Below are positions 60,076 to 64,000 of a stretch of 64,000 nt of DNA, in pieces; positions within the stretch are counted from its first letter, which is position 1, and each line of letters opens with the position of its first letter. The stretch comes from Hetaerina americana (Eukaryota > Arthropoda > Insecta > Odonata > Calopterygidae). The DNA is taken from assembly GCA_022747635.1 (NCBI GenBank), contig JAKTNV010000005.1:44685238-44749237 (forward strand), written 5' to 3'. The notes beneath the pieces were generated by a model. It did no database searches, was not told where the DNA came from, and saw only the letters and a program-made list of their open reading frames with translations. The translations under genes were made by a program, and so were the position numbers.

Positions 60076-61999
60076 CTTGATAGGTACTCATCCTGGACTA
60101 ACTTCCCACTCATCACATCCTCGTGAGCGCTTCACTGTCAAAGCCGTCGTAAATTAATCAGCCGCCCACTGTGAATTATAAAAATAGCTCTCATATATAA
60201 CCCTCTTACCATAACGCTTTAACAATTAAGAGGACGTCACCAGTATGCTCGCGCCAGCGTGATTTTCGTCGACCGACTCTGGCAAAGCGGGTGACCACCA
60301 CGAGGTGACCAAGATCACAGTTCGTGGGTCTTGTTCCGAGTGAAATCTTCAAATTCCTTCGAGTGACTGTCATTCTGGTGAATGTCTGATGATGAAATAT
60401 CGTGCGATACTCGAGATAAAGGGGAAAAAAGCTTTCGGATAGCATGCGGGAAGAGTTCTTTCCAAATCGAGTGAGCTTGATGGTGGGGCGAAGGCTCTCT
60501 CTTCAAATTCCTTTGGCCTCCCAACAAAACATTACCACGGGACTTCTTACTTGAACAAAAATATTTGTGTTTTTTTGTGTCTGTGTATTGGCATTGAGGG
60601 GACTTCGTTCGATGCACTTTGAAATTCGAAGACTTCGTCATTTAAAAAATTGTCTGTGTGGCACTCAAAACTTCCATGTTTCATGAAATATGTGATTTTA
60701 TTAAGAAAAATTAGATTATCCTCTCCTATTTTCCTCAATTTTTTCACCAAAGATATACAATTTCAGGAATGGTGACCTTCACGGAATAGAGCGATTAGTT
60801 TACTAATTATTCAATTCCACCCCTTTAGATATTGTCTTTAGCACGAAATCAATCCTCCGGTAGAGTTTTGCGGGGTTGTTTTCTCCAACGTGATGCTACG
60901 AGGTTGAACCTACCTGTATAAGCCGCGATTCCTAAACAAAGCGCCAGTCAATAAAATTTGTTGTTGTTTACAATTGCGGTGGGACACATACCGTAAATTC
61001 CCGGTTTGACAGATGTACATCTTGACTTGAATAGTTTTCCGTCCATATCAATGAGTTTGCGTCGGCGCAATCGACTCCAGAAATTCAGAGACAAACAATT
61101 CGCAACTACAACTGACACTTCACCCACAAAAGTAGTCATATGTGTGTAGAAGAGTCAGAAAAAAAGCAAACACCACCGATAGCTACGACTTCTTCTTACA
61201 ACAACGGAAATTATCAATCACCATGCTGCGTCATGAAAAATGCATCTCCGATCTTTTTGACGGAGTGGATCAAATTGCTCGTGGAACATAAGAGTTTTTC
61301 GGGAATACTTCTGCACTTCGGAAGGTTGCGTCGGCAGATACATTTCTCAATCTAAAAAACATTCACGAGTGCATTTTATCTGCTCGCATTTGTCTGTCGC
61401 ATTGTTATTTAAGACTTCTACTAAAATTTCAACAGTGGTATCCTCAGTAAGCAACTTGAAAATTTCCCAATCAAAACAAGGCAACGCTTTCTAGAGCCGA
61501 AAAACATACGAGAAAATATCAAATACGTTTAATTTTGGCTACTCGATGCTCAGAATGAACTGACAAATGGGTGAGAATATGAACTTTCGCATAAAGGTGT
61601 ACCTGCTTTTTAATACCAAAGGGGGACTACGGATGGGGGTTTATTGGAGCCCAAGCCATTGCAAGTTTTCGAGTAAAATTTCGAACAATAAATCTGATAA
61701 AGCCACAACATTACCTAATCTATACTGATATCATTGTTATTTTTAGAACAATGTAGAATAGATAATAAATTACCAATCGTATAAAATATATTGTCCAAAA
61801 AACAATGCTCTAATTAAACTTTCTTAGCAATTGAGTATTTGCGCAAAATATGTTTCCTTAGTACAAACTTTTTTCAATCCGGTGATATTTCACGAAATTT
61901 TTTATCTGGGAACAGACAAGTTTCAGCACATTTTTGCACCAATTCTTAAATCTAAGACCCATATTAATAGAATAAGTCGATCAGTTTTAAGAGAGTCCC
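60076..61999. other. AT-rich DNA, no gene recognised
   Basis: The longest frame is 108 codons (60641-60315, minus) without recognisable features. 60230-60330 is slightly GC-richer. Confidence 0.45.
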
Positions 62000-62990
62000 A
62001 AAAGTCTCGACAAATTAGCCGAGGAAGCACGAGGAATCATCCACCAGGAAGCACACACGGGAAAGTTTGGCCGGAATTTGGACGGGTAGAGGAGCTCGCA
62101 AGAAGGGAACCCTTTCTTCGAGCTCGGCAAAAAATGGGAAGGTAGCACAAACCAGAAGCAAAAGCCCTCAAGTGGGAAAACCACGTGGTGTGTTTTAAGG
62201 CTTAATAGGGGCGGAGGAGAGGTAGGGCGGCGAAAAATTCGAGAGGGGCACACCGACCCAGACAGTCGCGGAGGGACGCCTGTTCCGGGATGCAGAGGTG
62301 GATTTCGACGGGCGGTAAGGTGGGGGCGGTTGTCGGTGCTGTTGTGTACGCTCAGCGTCCTAAGTCGTGGAATGAGGGACTAGAGGGGGGAGAAAAGCGT
62401 TTTGAAATGGCGAGTAAAAAGGAGGGAGAAAGGTCGGGAAGCGTATGGAAAAGGAAAGAGGTCTACGGGGAAAGGAGTGGGAGGGGGCAAGAAAGAGCAC
62501 GGGGCAAGGGCAGCTCGACCAGAGAGACGTGGCCTCAAAAATTTTTAGTCAACTCCTCTTTAGCCCATTCCAGCATTTGCATGCAGTGGCATTACATCTT
62601 GGAGTGCACGCGTGTGAAAAAGATGCTCGGACATTTTTATGGGTTTGAAATAAAAAATGTCATAGTTCTGAAAGAGCGTGTGCCCTTTAGTAGAATGACA
62701 GCGACCTGTAACACAAAACCGACGAGAGGAAGACAAACACGTTGCTTTCGGGTCCAAATGATAACCGCACGCTGGTGAGTCGCAGAACGCAACGGAATCC
62801 TACGAACACTCCCTCGGCCGCAGAAAAACTTGCGATTTTCCCAGAGACTTGAGACATGAAATGTCTTTAAAAAAATGATTCGTGGCTTTGCGGATTCAGG
62901 AAACACTCTGATATACCCGAAATCGGTTTGACATATCCGGATGTGTGATGCTGTGTGCATCTTGGAAAGGGGCCAAGAGTCAAAACAATT
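62000..62990. other. CpG-rich region flanking a candidate first exon
   Basis: 62040-62540 is GC-rich with many CG dinucleotides and purine-rich on the plus strand. The plus strand is open for 162 codons (62290-62778), but the product is a G/E/R/K-rich string typical of purine-rich DNA, not a recognisable protein. If the minus-strand exon at 63026-62998 is real, this is the start of its first intron, where regulatory DNA is common. Confidence 0.35.
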
Positions 62991-62997
62991 GACTTAC

Positions 62998-63026
62998 CGT
63001 GACAGCAGCAGAAGGAACCTGGCCAT
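62998..63026 (-). CDS. candidate first coding exon with signal-peptide start
   Basis: On the minus strand the ATG at 63026 has G at -3 and G at +4 (GTCATGG) and opens MARFLLLLSR: a basic residue then five consecutive hydrophobics, the standard beginning of a secretory signal peptide. The 29 coding bases end in CACG followed by GTAAGTC (intron from 62997), a near-perfect donor, leaving phase 2. The exon sits at the edge of a CpG-rich block with a CRE site and GAGA-type repeats upstream, as expected of a promoter-proximal first exon. The gene would continue toward lower coordinates; no second exon was found, so the product is unknown beyond being probably secreted or membrane-bound. This is the strongest host-gene signal in the window. 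Confidence 0.5.
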
Positions 63027-63260
63027 GACGATGCAGGTACAACCAATCTATTCGAACGACTGAAGCCGGTGCGGCGGAGGTCTCCGCTACTCACTGGTGA
63101 TATCCCAACGCTCCTCGCTTCCCTTCTCACTCTCTCTCTCGCGCGCTCTCTTTCTCTCCCGCTCGCAGCGAGCCCGAGAAGGGAGGTTTAGGTCGGGTGC
63201 CATTGATTCTGTCGTCCAGCGCCTGACGTCACTAGTATCGAAGCGATATGTTGTCCTGCC
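63027..63260 (-). promoter_or_regulatory. CpG-rich 5' untranslated region and promoter candidate
   Basis: Immediately upstream of the candidate start on the minus strand: a run of GAGA/CTCT dinucleotides at 63125-63165 (GAGA-factor-type sites), a perfect CRE palindrome TGACGTCA at 63224-63231, and dense CG dinucleotides. No TATA box is evident, which suits a CpG-rich promoter with dispersed start sites. A second donor-like CCAGTGAGTAG near 63100-63090 could end an alternative untranslated exon. Confidence 0.4.
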
Positions 63261-64000
63261 CGATAAAAGAGGGTAGGGAGAACGGGTCTTCGTGAAACAC
63301 GGTTTGATATTTCGAGAATAGCACTCCGAAAATATTTCCGATGAGATTGTTTCCATCATATCCGTTGACATCCCTGAAATATGGAGAACACGATACAAGA
63401 TTACTATACTTTACGTCGTAAAAACTAATTAGAGAATGAGAATTAATAGTATATTTCCATGTGAATTAACCATTCGCCGTTTCTTGGAAAATAGGACATG
63501 TGGCGGAAGTGTGTTGCTTCAATTTAACCTAATTTATTATAAATGAAGACAAATACGATCAAGAATATCATTGCATAGAATGGAAATTATTATTTCTTTT
63601 CACTTTCGCATGTAAAAATGCAGGAGAAAATTTCAACAAGCTATTATTTTTAGTGCCAATGTACGAGCAAATAATATATCCTATTATCTTATCAGTATAC
63701 TCAACGTTCTTATTCAAATGATTTATGAGGTATTTGTAAATTTAAAAAAAATCTTCAAAAAGAAAAAGATTTTTTCCCAAAATATTTATTACTGCAGTTT
63801 TATTAGGCTTTTCTGTTTGGTTTAGATACCACTCGGACTTAAAATTCATCCGTGTTGCTTCTCCGATGTAAACAAAGAGCTGACCGATAAGTTTTTCATA
63901 GCAACAGCTGTTTTTGCGTCATTCATAAAATTGACAGCTGGGAAACAACAAGATGGCGTTCGATTATGGAGAAAGAGCTGCGTATTAAGTTTAACAAAGC
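63261..64000. other. AT-rich DNA upstream of the candidate promoter
   Basis: No gene recognised. The last 60 bases are GC-richer and contain AACAAGATGGCGTTCGATTA near 63948-63967, whose ATG (M-A-F-D-Y-G-E-R-A-A-Y stop) has a favourable context and an AAGATGG motif seen in housekeeping promoters; the frame ends within 12 codons, so nothing can be concluded. Confidence 0.4.

Noticed and set aside
62290..62778. 162-codon plus-strand frame in the CpG-rich region
   Set aside because: Product is a G/E/K/R-rich string produced by purine-rich DNA; the second half is AT-rich and unlike the first.
1..64000. CRISPR arrays, bacterial operons, endogenous viral genes
   Set aside because: No regularly spaced direct repeats, no clustered long open frames, and no viral polymerase or capsid motifs were seen; the only reverse transcriptase is of LINE type.

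Overview
This is eukaryotic nuclear DNA: AT-rich, almost no long open frames, with several transposable-element families typical of arthropods and splice-site-like signals. The repeats (mariner transposons with GC-richer 5' leaders, tRNA-derived SINEs, a non-LTR retrotransposon with a short TAATAAT-type tail, hammerhead-ribozyme-like palindromes of the Penelope type) fit an insect or another arthropod with a large, repeat-laden genome. I cannot name the species. There is no bacterial operon, CRISPR array, rRNA gene or functional-looking tRNA gene.

Layout. 3748-5251: a nearly complete mariner DD34D element (3854-5184) sitting inside a TA/TG microsatellite, its transposase broken by one -1 shift at a run of seven A. 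6235-7205: two different tRNA-SINE fragments. 10419-10580: an almost perfect 162-bp palindrome with a hammerhead-like core on each strand. 13495-14521: a SINE next to an unidentified protein-like remnant. 18908-19348: a GC-richer block with candidate exons on both strands. 19976-20343: a SINE ending in a trinucleotide tail. 24095-24443: a CpG-rich patch followed by a candidate signal-peptide exon. 28313-28880, 32945-33955, 56640-56855 and 59855-60075: four 5'-truncated copies of one LINE family. 39479-42530: an old mariner relic on the minus strand plus three copies of a ~200-bp repeat, two of them inverted around a ~330-bp spacer. 43163-43337 and 52950-53061: two more hammerhead-like inverted repeats, with a decayed relative at 44525-44700. 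45640-46235: a third mariner lineage, truncated. 62000-63260: a CpG-rich block holding the best host-gene signal, a minus-strand first coding exon (63026-62998) with a hydrophobic signal-peptide start and a perfect GTAAGT donor.

Most of the window is therefore intron or intergenic DNA. Host coding content is limited to a few short candidate exons, all of which need transcript support. The most distinctive material is the hammerhead-like palindrome family, whose copies share a core, a long stem I and a common flank (TATGAA followed a few bases later by a TTCCAC-like motif).
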